Shown here: positions 7,850 to 14,491 of the stretch, piece by piece
How the letters are laid out: each line of letters begins with the position of its first letter
Position numbering within the stretch: the stretch's first letter is position 1
Assembly (NCBI GenBank): GCA_946407895.1
Contig: CAMJQA010000033.1
Span: 1-36,596, forward strand
Source: an uncultured Prevotellaceae bacterium
GTDB taxonomy: Bacteria > Bacteroidota > Bacteroidia > Bacteroidales > Bacteroidaceae
DNA: 36,596 nucleotides
Direction: 5' to 3'
Position numbers and translations under genes: made by a program
The notes under the pieces: generated by a model
Seen by the model: the letters and a program-made list of their open reading frames with translations, nothing else
Told to the model about the DNA's origin: nothing
Databases searched by the model: none

Positions 7850-9370
7850 ATGAGTAAGAACATATCCAGACGGAGTTTCATCAAGACAAGTGGGGCTGCC
7901 ACCCTGGGCATGATGATTGTGCCCAGCACGGTGCTCGGACGGCGCTTTGGCCATACTGCCCCAAGCGACAAACTGAACATAGCCGGTATAGGTATCGGCG
8001 GGGTAGGGCGGCGCAACCTCAAGAACATGGCCTCGGAGAACATCGTGGCCCTGTGCGATGTGGATTGGAAGTATGCCGACAAGACATTCCGCGACTATCC
8101 GAATGCCCGCCGCTTCAAGGACTGGCGCGTAATGTTCGACCAGATGGGCAAGGACATAGATGCCATTCTGGTTGCCACGCCCGACCACACTCATGCCTGC
8201 ATCTCGGCTCACGCAATAACGCTGGGCAAGCATGTGTATTGCCAGAAGCCGCTCACCCACTCGGTATATGAGTCGCGCTTGCTGGCCCGGCTGGCCAAGA
8301 AGTACAAGGTTGCCACTCAGATGGGCAACCAGGGCAACTCGTTCGACTGGTGCCGTCGCATAGCCGAATGGATATGGGCAGGCGAGATTGGCGAGGTACG
8401 GGAGGTTCATTGCTGGACCGACCGCCCCATCTGGCCCCAAGGCCTGAACCTGCCTACCGAGGAGATGCCCGTGCCCGATACACTCGACTGGGACCTCTGG
8501 CTGGGCCCGGCCGTGAAGCGTCCCTACAACTCGGTCTATCTGCCCTGGAACTGGCGCGGATGGTACGACTTCGGAACGGGCGCCCTGGGCGATATGGCCT
8601 GCCACATCATGGACCCCATCTGTTGGGCGCTCGACCTGGGCTATCCCACTGAGGTGGAGGCCAGCTCAACCCTGAGCAACCTCTATTCGGCCCCCTACGC
8701 CGAGCTGATTACCTATACGTTCCCCGCCCGGCCCAAGAAGGGAAAGGTGAAGATGCCCGAGGTGAAGGTGACTTGGTACGACGGAGGATTGATGCCTCCG
8801 CGCCCCGCAGAACTGGAGGACGGCGATATGATGGGCGACGAGAACGGCGGCCTGCTCTTCATTGGCACGAAAGGCAAGATTATGGCCGGCTGCTACGGCA
8901 TGAATCCCACCCTGCTGCCCAAGACGCGGATGGAAGGCTGGAAGGAGCCGACCCCGACCCTGCGACGCGTACCCGGCGGCACGGGCGATATATGGAGCAC
9001 CGATGCCCACGAGCAGGACTGGATACGTGCCTGCAAGGAGAGCCCCGAGAACCGTGTGGAGGCCTCTTCCAACTTCCAGTTCTCAGGCCCCTTCACCGAG
9101 ATGGTCGATATGGGCGTCATCGCCGTCCGCCTGGCTGGCCTGTATGGCCTGCATCGCAAACTGAAGTGGGACGGTCAGAACATGCGCTTCACCAATATCT
9201 CCGAGAACGACAAGATAAAGATTGTGAACTACGACGCATTCAGCGTGATAGACGGCGACCCGCGCTTCGACCGCCGCTTTGCCGACTTCAATGCTCGCGA
9301 GATGGCCGAGGAGTGGATCAAGCACACCTATCACAACGGCTACTCCCTGCCCCCCATGCCGAATGATTAG
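7850..9370 (+). CDS. Exported Gfo/Idh/MocA-family NAD(P)-dependent oxidoreductase
   Basis: A 506-aa protein. Residues 1-30 are a twin-arginine-type export signal: 'SRRSFIK' followed by a hydrophobic stretch. The nucleotide-binding 'AGIGIGGVGRRN' begins near residue 45. The family's EKP motif appears as 'CQKPLTHS' with K133, a variant common in the Tat-exported members of Bacteroidetes. The C-terminal half is the usual alpha/beta substrate domain. Members oxidise or epimerise sugars with a bound NAD(P). The next gene, 37 bp downstream, is a secreted xylose-isomerase-like TIM barrel. The pair suggests periplasmic sugar oxidation and rearrangement, for example a 3-keto-glycoside type of chemistry (inference). 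No SusC/SusD pair or other transporter gene is next to it, so the substrate is unknown. Confidence 0.9.
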   Translation: MSKNISRRSFIKTSGAATLGMMIVPSTVLGRRFGHTAPSDKLNIAGIGIGGVGRRNLKNMASENIVALCDVDWKYADKTFRDYPNARRFKDWRVMFDQMGKDIDAILVATPDHTHACISAHAITLGKHVYCQKPLTHSVYESRLLARLAKKYKVATQMGNQGNSFDWCRRIAEWIWAGEIGEVREVHCWTDRPIWPQGLNLPTEEMPVPDTLDWDLWLGPAVKRPYNSVYLPWNWRGWYDFGTGALGDMACHIMDPICWALDLGYPTEVEASSTLSNLYSAPYAELITYTFPARPKKGKVKMPEVKVTWYDGGLMPPRPAELEDGDMMGDENGGLLFIGTKGKIMAGCYGMNPTLLPKTRMEGWKEPTPTLRRVPGGTGDIWSTDAHEQDWIRACKESPENRVEASSNFQFSGPFTEMVDMGVIAVRLAGLYGLHRKLKWDGQNMRFTNISENDKIKIVNYDAFSVIDGDPRFDRRFADFNAREMAEEWIKHTYHNGYSLPPMPND

Positions 9371-9377
9371 TTGTTAT

Positions 9378-9407
9378 GAACTTTGAACTTTGAACCTTTT
9401 GAACTTT
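9378..9407 (+). repeat. Start-adjacent TTGAACTTT repeat before the isomerase
   Basis: GAACTTTGAACTTTGAACC followed by TTTTGAACTTT runs right up to the ATG at 9408 and fills almost all of the gap after the oxidoreductase stop codon. It has the same orientation relative to the gene as the copies before uxuA, uxaC and panE. Confidence 0.8.
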
Positions 9408-10289
9408 ATGATAAAGAAACTATTATTGCTTTGCGGCCTGGTGATGGCCGTCTGCACAGGCCTTCAGGCCAAGACAAAGGCTGAGAAGGCCGGGTGGAAA
9501 CTGGCCGTCCAGTCCTATACCTTCCACAAGTTCACCCTTCAGGAGGCACTCGACAAGTGCCAGCAGCTGGGCATCAAGTACATCGAGGTCTATCCCGGCC
9601 ATAAGTTGGGCGAGGGGTATGGCGACCTCTCATTCGGGCCCGACCTGGATGCCGCTACGCTCAAACGCATACGGCAGGATGCCTCGCGCCGAGGCGTTAG
9701 AATCGTGGGCTCGGGCGTCTATACCTCCGACAACGAGGCCGACTGGGCCAAGTTCTTCCAGATGGCAAAGGCTATGAAGCTGGAGTACGTCACCTGCGAA
9801 CCGAATCCCGACCAGTGGGACTGCGTGGAGGCCCTGTCGCGCCGGTACGGCATCAAGGTGGCTGTGCACAATCATCCCCGCCCCTCTACCTATTGGAACC
9901 CCGACGCCCTGATGCAGCTCATCCAGAACCGCGCTAAGGGGATAGGCAGCTGCGCCGATATCGGCCACTGGAACCGTCAGGGCCTCGACGAGCTGGAATG
10001 CCTGCGCAGGGTGGGGGACCGCCTCATCAGCTTCCACTTCAAGGACATTGCCCCGAAGCGTGCCGGCGAGGAAGAGCAGACCGATGTCATCTGGGGCACA
10101 GGCTGCCTCAAGCTGAAGCAGATACTCGAGCACCTGCGCGATATGAAGTGGAAGGGCTATCTGGCCGTGGAGTATGAAGCCAACTGGCTTAACTCCGTGC
10201 CCGACATCCGCAAGTCCCTGCTGTCCTTCGAAATTCTTTCGGAGGAAGTGCTCACAGGTAGAGGCCGGCAGTGGGAGGCCGCTTATTGA
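9408..10289 (+). CDS. Secreted sugar phosphate isomerase/epimerase-like TIM barrel
   Basis: A 293-aa protein beginning MIKKLLLLCGLVMAVC, with a signal peptide cleaved near 'LQAKTK'. The frame is open a few codons further upstream (TTG start), but those codons are the intergenic repeat, so I use the ATG at 9408. The mature part has the AP-endonuclease-2/xylose-isomerase-like barrel: 'LAVQSYTFHKFTLQEALDKC', 'LGIKYIEVYPGH', 'VAVHNHPRP', 'GSCADIGHWNRQG', 'ISFHFKDIAP' and 'GYLAVEYEANW', where His, Asp and Glu would bind a divalent metal. It probably works with the exported oxidoreductase upstream. The last codons (EAAY) fall inside a 21-bp repeat array that continues into the intergenic region. 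Confidence 0.88.
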   Translation: MIKKLLLLCGLVMAVCTGLQAKTKAEKAGWKLAVQSYTFHKFTLQEALDKCQQLGIKYIEVYPGHKLGEGYGDLSFGPDLDAATLKRIRQDASRRGVRIVGSGVYTSDNEADWAKFFQMAKAMKLEYVTCEPNPDQWDCVEALSRRYGIKVAVHNHPRPSTYWNPDALMQLIQNRAKGIGSCADIGHWNRQGLDELECLRRVGDRLISFHFKDIAPKRAGEEEQTDVIWGTGCLKLKQILEHLRDMKWKGYLAVEYEANWLNSVPDIRKSLLSFEILSEEVLTGRGRQWEAAY

Positions 10290-10392
10290 TAAATAAAGGC
10301 CGGTTATTGATAATTAAAGGCTGGTTATTGAAAATTTGAGGCGGGTTTCGCAATATTTTCAGGCGGGTCTTGCAAGATTTTCAGGCGGGTTA
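10276..10392. repeat. Six degenerate units of a 21-22 bp repeat
   Basis: Units carrying AGGC start at 10276, 10297, 10318, 10339, 10361 and 10383, a spacing of 21, 21, 21, 22 and 22 bp. The first two are nearly identical and the later ones diverge (AGGC-GGTT-TTG-AA-ATT type). The array starts inside the last codons of the isomerase gene and ends at the terminator of the gene on the other strand. Confidence 0.75.
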
Positions 10393-10424
10393 AAAAAATG
10401 CTGAGGCGCTTAGCGCTTCAGCAT
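10392..10424 (-). terminator. Terminator overlapping the stop codon of the T9SS-tail gene
   Basis: On the minus strand a 12-bp stem (10424-10413 with 10409-10398, one G-U pair) has the stop codon TAA as its 3-nt loop and is followed by seven Ts (complement of 10392-10398). The stem encodes the last residues of the gene it terminates. It may also stop transcription coming from the isomerase side. Confidence 0.85.
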
Positions 10425-10829
10425 TTTGTATGTTCGCTTGCCGTCCTTGATGACGTAGGTGCCTTTTGGCAACCTGGAGAGGTCAACCGTAGCGGCACCT
10501 TCGCGGGAGGCGTATTTGCGGACAAGTTTGCCCGAAAGGTCGTAGATGGCAACGGAGAGGTCGCCCTCTTCGCGAACCGTGATAGTCTCAACCGAGACTG
10601 CCTCGTCCGAGAAGGTTACTTTCTCCACCTCGCTGAAGGGGAACTCAACGGTAACAGTTTCAGTAGTCACCTTAATTACTTCGGCCGAGGGGAAGGTCAC
10701 CTTCGGCTCCTCGGTGAAGGCGAAACTGACTATTCCGCTGGTGGTCGTATAAAGGTTCAGGGTCTGCTGGGCAGCTGCAAAGTAGCAGCACCCCAGCAGG
10801 CATAGTGTTGAAATAATGCGCTTTACCAT
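10410..10829 (-). CDS. Small secreted protein with T9SS-like C-terminal tail
   Basis: A 139-aa protein with a signal peptide (MVKRIISTLCLLGCCYFAAAQ). A short beta-rich middle ('LNLYTTTSGIVSFAFTEEPK', 'VEFPFSEVEKVTFSD') is followed by a tail of the type 'VAIYDLSGKLVRKY...LPKGTYVIKDGKRTYKMLKR', which resembles the type IX secretion sorting domain with its final basic residues. The middle is of the kind that Prevotella proteins place before such tails. The ATG lies inside the last codons of the calpain-like gene, so the two are translationally coupled. It may therefore be the detached tail of that protein, or a small surface protein in its own right. No enzymatic motif is seen. Confidence 0.75.
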   Translation of the reverse strand: MVKRIISTLCLLGCCYFAAAQQTLNLYTTTSGIVSFAFTEEPKVTFPSAEVIKVTTETVTVEFPFSEVEKVTFSDEAVSVETITVREEGDLSVAIYDLSGKLVRKYASREGAATVDLSRLPKGTYVIKDGKRTYKMLKR

Positions 10830-12313
10830 AGTTCTTTATCTTCTCTGATTTCTAATGCATGACGTAGGAGTCGCTCGGAAACGCCCAGGTCGGTAGCCTT
10901 CATGATGTAGGCAGGCGGCGTGTAGGGCAGCAGGTCCTTGCGCAGGTAGGGAGCGGCGGCGCCGGGCTCTACGATGCGGGCATCGATGGTCTGAACGATG
11001 AGGCGGTTGCTGGGAATCTCCAGTAGTCCGTCCTCCTTGTTGTTGCCATTACCCCAAGGATTGCGCATACCGAAGATGGAACTCTCCTGCGTGGAGAACA
11101 TATAGGTGAAGGCGTGCCCTGTGACGGTCTTCAGCGTGCCGCAGAGCAGGTCGCCCTTATTGAATCCGCCCACACAGATTTTTCCCTCAGTAAGGCAATG
11201 CTCTATGGCTATCTGAAGCTCCTTGGTATAGAGCGAGTTGGGCGAGAAGGCGAAGCTGTCGCCGCATCCGGTGAAGAGCGGAGCCACGTGCTCGGTGCCG
11301 ATGCCCTCGATGCCGTTGGTCTTGTAGATGGTCATGTATTTCATCATGGCCTTCTCCAGGATGGTTGACCAGCAGACGGCGTTGTTCTTGCCCGTCACCT
11401 GGCCGATATTGCCGTTGCCGTCGCACAAGATGGTGTTCGAAACGCAGACGTCAACGGGATTGCCCTGCGGGTCGTACATGCCGACGGTATAAGTGCCGTT
11501 GCCGTTGTCGGTAATGATGTGCTTGATGTAGTCGGGATAGAGGTATGCCAGCGAGGCCCAGACGGCGCAGGCGCAGCAGTCGCCGATAGCGTGCTGGTTG
11601 ACGTCGGCGGGCTTGGGATCGCCGTAGGGGTACAGGTTCACCGTCTTCTTTACCCAGCGGGTAAGGCTGGCCACCTTGTCGGGTTCGTTAGCCGGGTTGG
11701 CCAGCCATTGGCGGTCGGCATCGGTGGTCTTGTGCTTGCCCTCGAAATGCTTGCCCATAGGCGTGACGGTGGAGTTGCTCTTGCCCGAGGCGTGCCTCAG
11801 TATGCTGTTTACGCTTGTTGATTCGTTATGCGAGGGGTCCATGAGCACGCCGGCTGCCAGTTCCTTCGAACTGTAGAAGTAGCGGAGGGCATCTCCGTCC
11901 TTCAGGATGAGCTGGTCGTCGGTCTGTTTCTGTACGTTCCAGCGCAGGGTGCCTATCGTGCCGTCTCGTCCCGAAGCCAGAAAGTACTTGCTGGCCGGCC
12001 TGTAGCGAACGGTATAGTACCCGGGCTTGTCCTTGCCGCCCCAGGTCAGTTCCGGTCCGGCAAAGGTCATGTACTCTGTGCCGTCGTAATGGATCGTGTT
12101 CGAACCGTTCTTCCAGTATCCCAGGTACCAGGTTCCGAAGATGTAGGTGTTCTCCTCGTCGACCATAGTTATGCTCTCCACATTAGGCGTGCGGAACATA
12201 GACATTGAGCCGTCTTGGTGATGTACGATGATGCCCTGCGCCGCCGCTTTGGTGGCGCAGAGGGCAGTCAGGGCCACTAATGAAAGTAGTTTTTTCTTCA
12301 TATCCTTATTCAT
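10823..12313 (-). CDS. Secreted calpain-family (C2) cysteine protease
   Basis: A 496-aa protein. Residues 1-26 are a signal peptide (an alternative start is the ATG at 12301, MKKKLLSL). Residues about 50-150 look like a small lipocalin-like or beta domain ('YIFGTWYLGYWKNG'). The protease core follows: oxyanion Q240 and catalytic C246 in 'QHAIGDCCACAVWASLAYL', the calpain 'CWSTILEKAMMKY' helix near 315, catalytic H400 in 'VTGHAF', and catalytic N418 in 'GMRNPWGNG'. The spacing and the NPWG motif are those of calpains; Porphyromonas Tpr is a known bacterial relative. No calcium-binding C2-like or EF-hand domain is seen. The gene lies 21 bp after GH16 and overlaps the next gene, giving a three-gene operon of a glucanase, a protease and a T9SS-like tail protein. 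The target is unknown. Confidence 0.85.
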   Translation of the reverse strand: MNKDMKKKLLSLVALTALCATKAAAQGIIVHHQDGSMSMFRTPNVESITMVDEENTYIFGTWYLGYWKNGSNTIHYDGTEYMTFAGPELTWGGKDKPGYYTVRYRPASKYFLASGRDGTIGTLRWNVQKQTDDQLILKDGDALRYFYSSKELAAGVLMDPSHNESTSVNSILRHASGKSNSTVTPMGKHFEGKHKTTDADRQWLANPANEPDKVASLTRWVKKTVNLYPYGDPKPADVNQHAIGDCCACAVWASLAYLYPDYIKHIITDNGNGTYTVGMYDPQGNPVDVCVSNTILCDGNGNIGQVTGKNNAVCWSTILEKAMMKYMTIYKTNGIEGIGTEHVAPLFTGCGDSFAFSPNSLYTKELQIAIEHCLTEGKICVGGFNKGDLLCGTLKTVTGHAFTYMFSTQESSIFGMRNPWGNGNNKEDGLLEIPSNRLIVQTIDARIVEPGAAAPYLRKDLLPYTPPAYIMKATDLGVSERLLRHALEIREDKELW

Positions 12314-12334
12314 TATTTATATATACCTTATTTC

Positions 12335-13150
12335 TTATTTAGCTTTCTTCTGCCATACGCGCACGTAATCCACCTCCATCGTAACGGGCAGGGCCTGGGC
12401 ATCCACGCCCTTGTAGCCGCCCCAGTCGCCGCCCCAGGCCAGGTTCAGGATGGGGTAGAAGGGGGCATTGAAGGGCCATGTGTCGCGATTGCCCGCCTGG
12501 TCGTTCTCGAAGTAGAGCTGTTCCCGTCCGTCCACGAAGGTACGTATGTAGTCGGCTGTCCATTCGAGGGCATAGACGTGGAAGTCCGACTCGGCCGTGG
12601 GGCAGAGCATTTCGTGGGTCTTCTGCGTCTTCTGCGGATGGTTGTAGGCGCGGCAATGTATGCTGCTGGATACGCGGTTGGCATCTACGCCCACTTCCTC
12701 CATAATGTCTATCTCGCCGTCAGTAGGCCATCCCTTGGTGTGCTTTACGGGCATCATCCAGAAGGCGGGCCACGTGCCGCGCCCCTGTGGCAGCTTGATG
12801 CGTGCCTCTACGTATCCGTAGTGGAATCCCACTTGCCGGTTGCCGTAGATGCGCGCCGAGTACACTTTGTCTCCCTCGGCCAGGGCGCGAATCTTCAGCG
12901 TGCCGTCGCTCACGAAGGCTGTCTGTGCGCCCTGTGGCGTCAGGCCTTTTACGTAGGTTTGCAGTTCGTGGTTCACCCATCCGGCGCGGCTTTCCTGCCA
13001 GGTCCACTTGCCCTCGTCCAGCACCTTGCCCTTGAACTCGTCGTTCCAGACAAGCTTGTAGCCCTTCAGGGGGCAGCTCTTTCCCTTGGCTGTAGCTAAG
13101 CTTGTGCCTGATGCAGCAATGATTAGTGCGATTAGCAGAATTTTCTTCAT
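12335..13150 (-). CDS. Secreted GH16 beta-glucanase (laminarinase/licheninase type)
   Basis: A 271-aa protein with a signal peptide (MKKILLIALIIAASGTSLATA) and a single GH16 jelly-roll domain. It has the usual start 'YKLVWNDEFKGKVLDEGKWT', the catalytic signature 'GEIDIMEEVG' (E146 nucleophile, D148, E151 acid/base), 'GTWPAFWMMP' before it, and 'PFYPILNLAWGGDWGG' near the end. The ExDIME form with the extra Met is that of beta-1,3- and mixed-linkage glucanases. It would cleave laminarin or cereal beta-glucan outside the inner membrane. It is the first gene of the operon with the calpain-like protease. There is no SusCD or other carbohydrate operon around it. Confidence 0.93.
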   Translation of the reverse strand: MKKILLIALIIAASGTSLATAKGKSCPLKGYKLVWNDEFKGKVLDEGKWTWQESRAGWVNHELQTYVKGLTPQGAQTAFVSDGTLKIRALAEGDKVYSARIYGNRQVGFHYGYVEARIKLPQGRGTWPAFWMMPVKHTKGWPTDGEIDIMEEVGVDANRVSSSIHCRAYNHPQKTQKTHEMLCPTAESDFHVYALEWTADYIRTFVDGREQLYFENDQAGNRDTWPFNAPFYPILNLAWGGDWGGYKGVDAQALPVTMEVDYVRVWQKKAK

Positions 13151-13179
13151 ATTTCCGGTCTTATGTCTGTTTACGGCAG

Positions 13180-13209
13180 CAAAGTTAACTAATTTTTCTT
13201 GAACCCAAA
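13180..13209 (-). promoter_or_regulatory. Promoter of the GH16-calpain operon
   Basis: On the minus strand a -33 box TTTG (13209-13206) and a -7 box TAACTTTG (13187-13180) stand 18 nt apart, about 30 bp before the GH16 start codon. Both boxes are perfect; the spacer is one base short of the usual 19-21. Confidence 0.7.
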
Positions 13210-13305
13210 GTCTTCAAGGGACATTTCTTCTGCCAATAATCTTAAAAATGTATAAAATTGGCATATTAGGGGGGCTGAAACGTCGTCTGATTAGCTATTT
13301 TATTG

Positions 13306-13313
13306 TAAATTTG
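13306..13313 (+). promoter_or_regulatory. -7 box of the TonB-domain gene
   Basis: TAAATTTG matches the TAnnTTTG consensus and lies 30 bp before the ATG at 13344. The -33 box is poor. Between it and the GH16 promoter is a 7-bp dyad, TGCCAAT (13231-13237) and ATTGGCA (13257-13263), that could serve either direction. Confidence 0.5.
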
Positions 13314-13343
13314 CATTGCTAAACAGAAAGATTGATAAGACAA

Positions 13344-13883
13344 ATGAGATTTTCCATTCATTCCCTATGCTTCCGCCTGACTTATATGTCGGCCCTGCTC
13401 TTCTGCTGCTGCCTGGCTGGAAATGCGCGTACTTTTGGTTCGGAAGCCGAGAAGGACACCACCGTCTATGACCAGGTAGAGAAGCTGGCCGAGTATCGCG
13501 GCGGCGATAAGGCCTGCTACGAGTTCCTGAGCAAGAATATCCAGTACCCCATTATCTGCCAGCTCTTCAAGTATGGCGGCCGCGTTATGGTGCAGTTCAT
13601 TGTGGAAAGCAACGGCAAGATTACCAATGTACATGCCGTCCGGCAGTTCGGCAGCAAGCTGTACCCCGATGACCGCATCGTTACGGCCGAGGAGGCTATG
13701 CAGTACAAGACGGCCTTCCCACAGCGCTCGGCCGAGGTGCACGAAGGTATGAACCTGGCCGACAAGCTGATAGAAGAGGCTGTGCGCGTGGTGAAGAAGA
13801 TGCCCAAGTGGAAGCCGGCCCTGGATGCGCAGGGAAAGAAGGTGAGGTCGCGGATGACGCTGCCCGTTCTCTTCAAGCCTTAG
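13344..13883 (+). CDS. Periplasmic TonB C-terminal domain protein
   Basis: A 179-aa protein using the ATG at 13344; the TTG four codons earlier is less likely. A hydrophobic N-terminus ('SALLFCCCLAGNA') is a signal peptide, possibly with a lipobox. Residues about 65-179 are a TonB C-terminal domain: 'YPIICQLFKYGGRVMVQFIV', 'ESNGKITNVHAVRQ', 'LIEEAVRVVKKMPKWKPALD' and 'KVRSRMTLPV'. The transmembrane anchor and Pro-rich spacer of a true energy transducer are missing. The domain is closely related to the C-terminal part of the M56 protein two genes downstream, which suggests local duplication. It may bind an outer-membrane receptor or the M56 protein's partner, or act as a sensor; this is inference. 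Confidence 0.85.
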   Translation: MRFSIHSLCFRLTYMSALLFCCCLAGNARTFGSEAEKDTTVYDQVEKLAEYRGGDKACYEFLSKNIQYPIICQLFKYGGRVMVQFIVESNGKITNVHAVRQFGSKLYPDDRIVTAEEAMQYKTAFPQRSAEVHEGMNLADKLIEEAVRVVKKMPKWKPALDAQGKKVRSRMTLPVLFKP

Positions 13884-13928
13884 CCGTAAGCGGGGGCGAA
13901 GGGATTATTGGCAAAGGCAAGTTGCCCG

Positions 13929-13968
13929 ATTACTACGAATAAACGTTCCATTATTACGAATAAACGTT
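13929..13968 (+). repeat. Two 19-bp direct repeats, 21 bp apart, upstream of blaI
   Basis: ATTACTACGAATAAACGTT (13929-13947) and ATTATTACGAATAAACGTT (13950-13968) differ by one base and have a pitch of 21 bp, so both would face the same side of the helix. They lie between the TonB gene and the blaI promoter. They are good candidates for regulator binding sites, perhaps of BlaI itself. Confidence 0.7.
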
Positions 13969-13977
13969 AAAAGTGCT

Positions 13978-14019
13978 CGAATCTCGCAAGTTTTCAATAT
14001 CGAAAGCTTGCGAGATTCG
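13978..14019 (+). promoter_or_regulatory. 18-bp hairpin/dyad overlapping the blaI promoter
   Basis: Left arm 13978-13995 and right arm 14002-14019 pair over 18 bp with one G-U pair and a 6-nt loop. The sequence after it is TTTTCTTT, so it could terminate the TonB gene's transcript. Its right arm also covers the -33 box of the next promoter (14007-14010), so it could equally be the operator for BlaI. Confidence 0.65.
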
Positions 14020-14038
14020 TTTTCTTTCCCTTACTTTG
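14007..14038 (+). promoter_or_regulatory. Promoter of blaI-M56 pair
   Basis: CTTG (14007-14010), a 20-nt spacer and TTACTTTG (14031-14038) give one mismatch in each box against TTTG-N19-21-TAnnTTTG. The ATG of blaI is at 14068, giving a leader of about 25 nt. Confidence 0.5.
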
Positions 14039-14067
14039 CAGCACCAAAACCAACAAAACGCAGAATT

Positions 14068-14475
14068 ATGAAACGAGACGAGACGAATCTGACGCGAGTG
14101 GAGTTCCAGGTGATGAACATTATCTGGGACCTGGGCGGGAGCGTCTGTGCCTGGGACATCCTGGAGCGCTGCCCGGAGCCAAAGCCAGCCTATACGACTG
14201 TGGCCACCTACCTGAAGGTGCTCTACGAGAAGGGCTACCTGACCTATCGCAAGGAGAAGGGGCAGGGCAAGACGCACCGCTACGCCCCGCTGGTTACGAA
14301 GGCCGAATATACGCGCCGCACGATGCAGTCGGTGAAGCGCGACTTCTTCTCGGGAAGCCTGAAGTCGATGTTCAGCTATTTCGTGCGCGAGGAGAACCTC
14401 TCGGAAAAGGAAATAGCCGAGCTGATAGAACTGATAGAGAGACCCGAAAAGGGCGAAGACGAAAATAAATCTTGA
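14068..14475 (+). CDS. BlaI/MecI-family transcriptional repressor
   Basis: A 135-aa winged-helix regulator. 'LTRVEFQVMNIIWDLG' begins the DNA-binding domain, 'YTTVATYLKVLYEKGYL' is the recognition helix region, and 'KGQGKTHRYAPLV' is the wing. The C-terminal part ('FFSGSLKSMFSYFVREENLS') is the dimerisation helix set. BlaI proteins repress their own operon until cut after a signal from a membrane M56 protease; the next gene, 16 bp downstream, is exactly such a protein. No beta-lactamase or penicillin-binding protein gene is present, so the pair probably regulates something else, such as the TonB gene or a distant target. Likely binding sites are at 13929-14019. Confidence 0.95.
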   Translation: MKRDETNLTRVEFQVMNIIWDLGGSVCAWDILERCPEPKPAYTTVATYLKVLYEKGYLTYRKEKGQGKTHRYAPLVTKAEYTRRTMQSVKRDFFSGSLKSMFSYFVREENLSEKEIAELIELIERPEKGEDENKS

Positions 14476-14491
14476 AAAGAAGGAGAAGATT

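Noticed and set aside
13884..13928. GGCAA...TTGCC hairpin after the TonB gene as a terminator
   Set aside because: The stem is only 5 bp and has no T-run. The later 18-bp hairpin is the better candidate.
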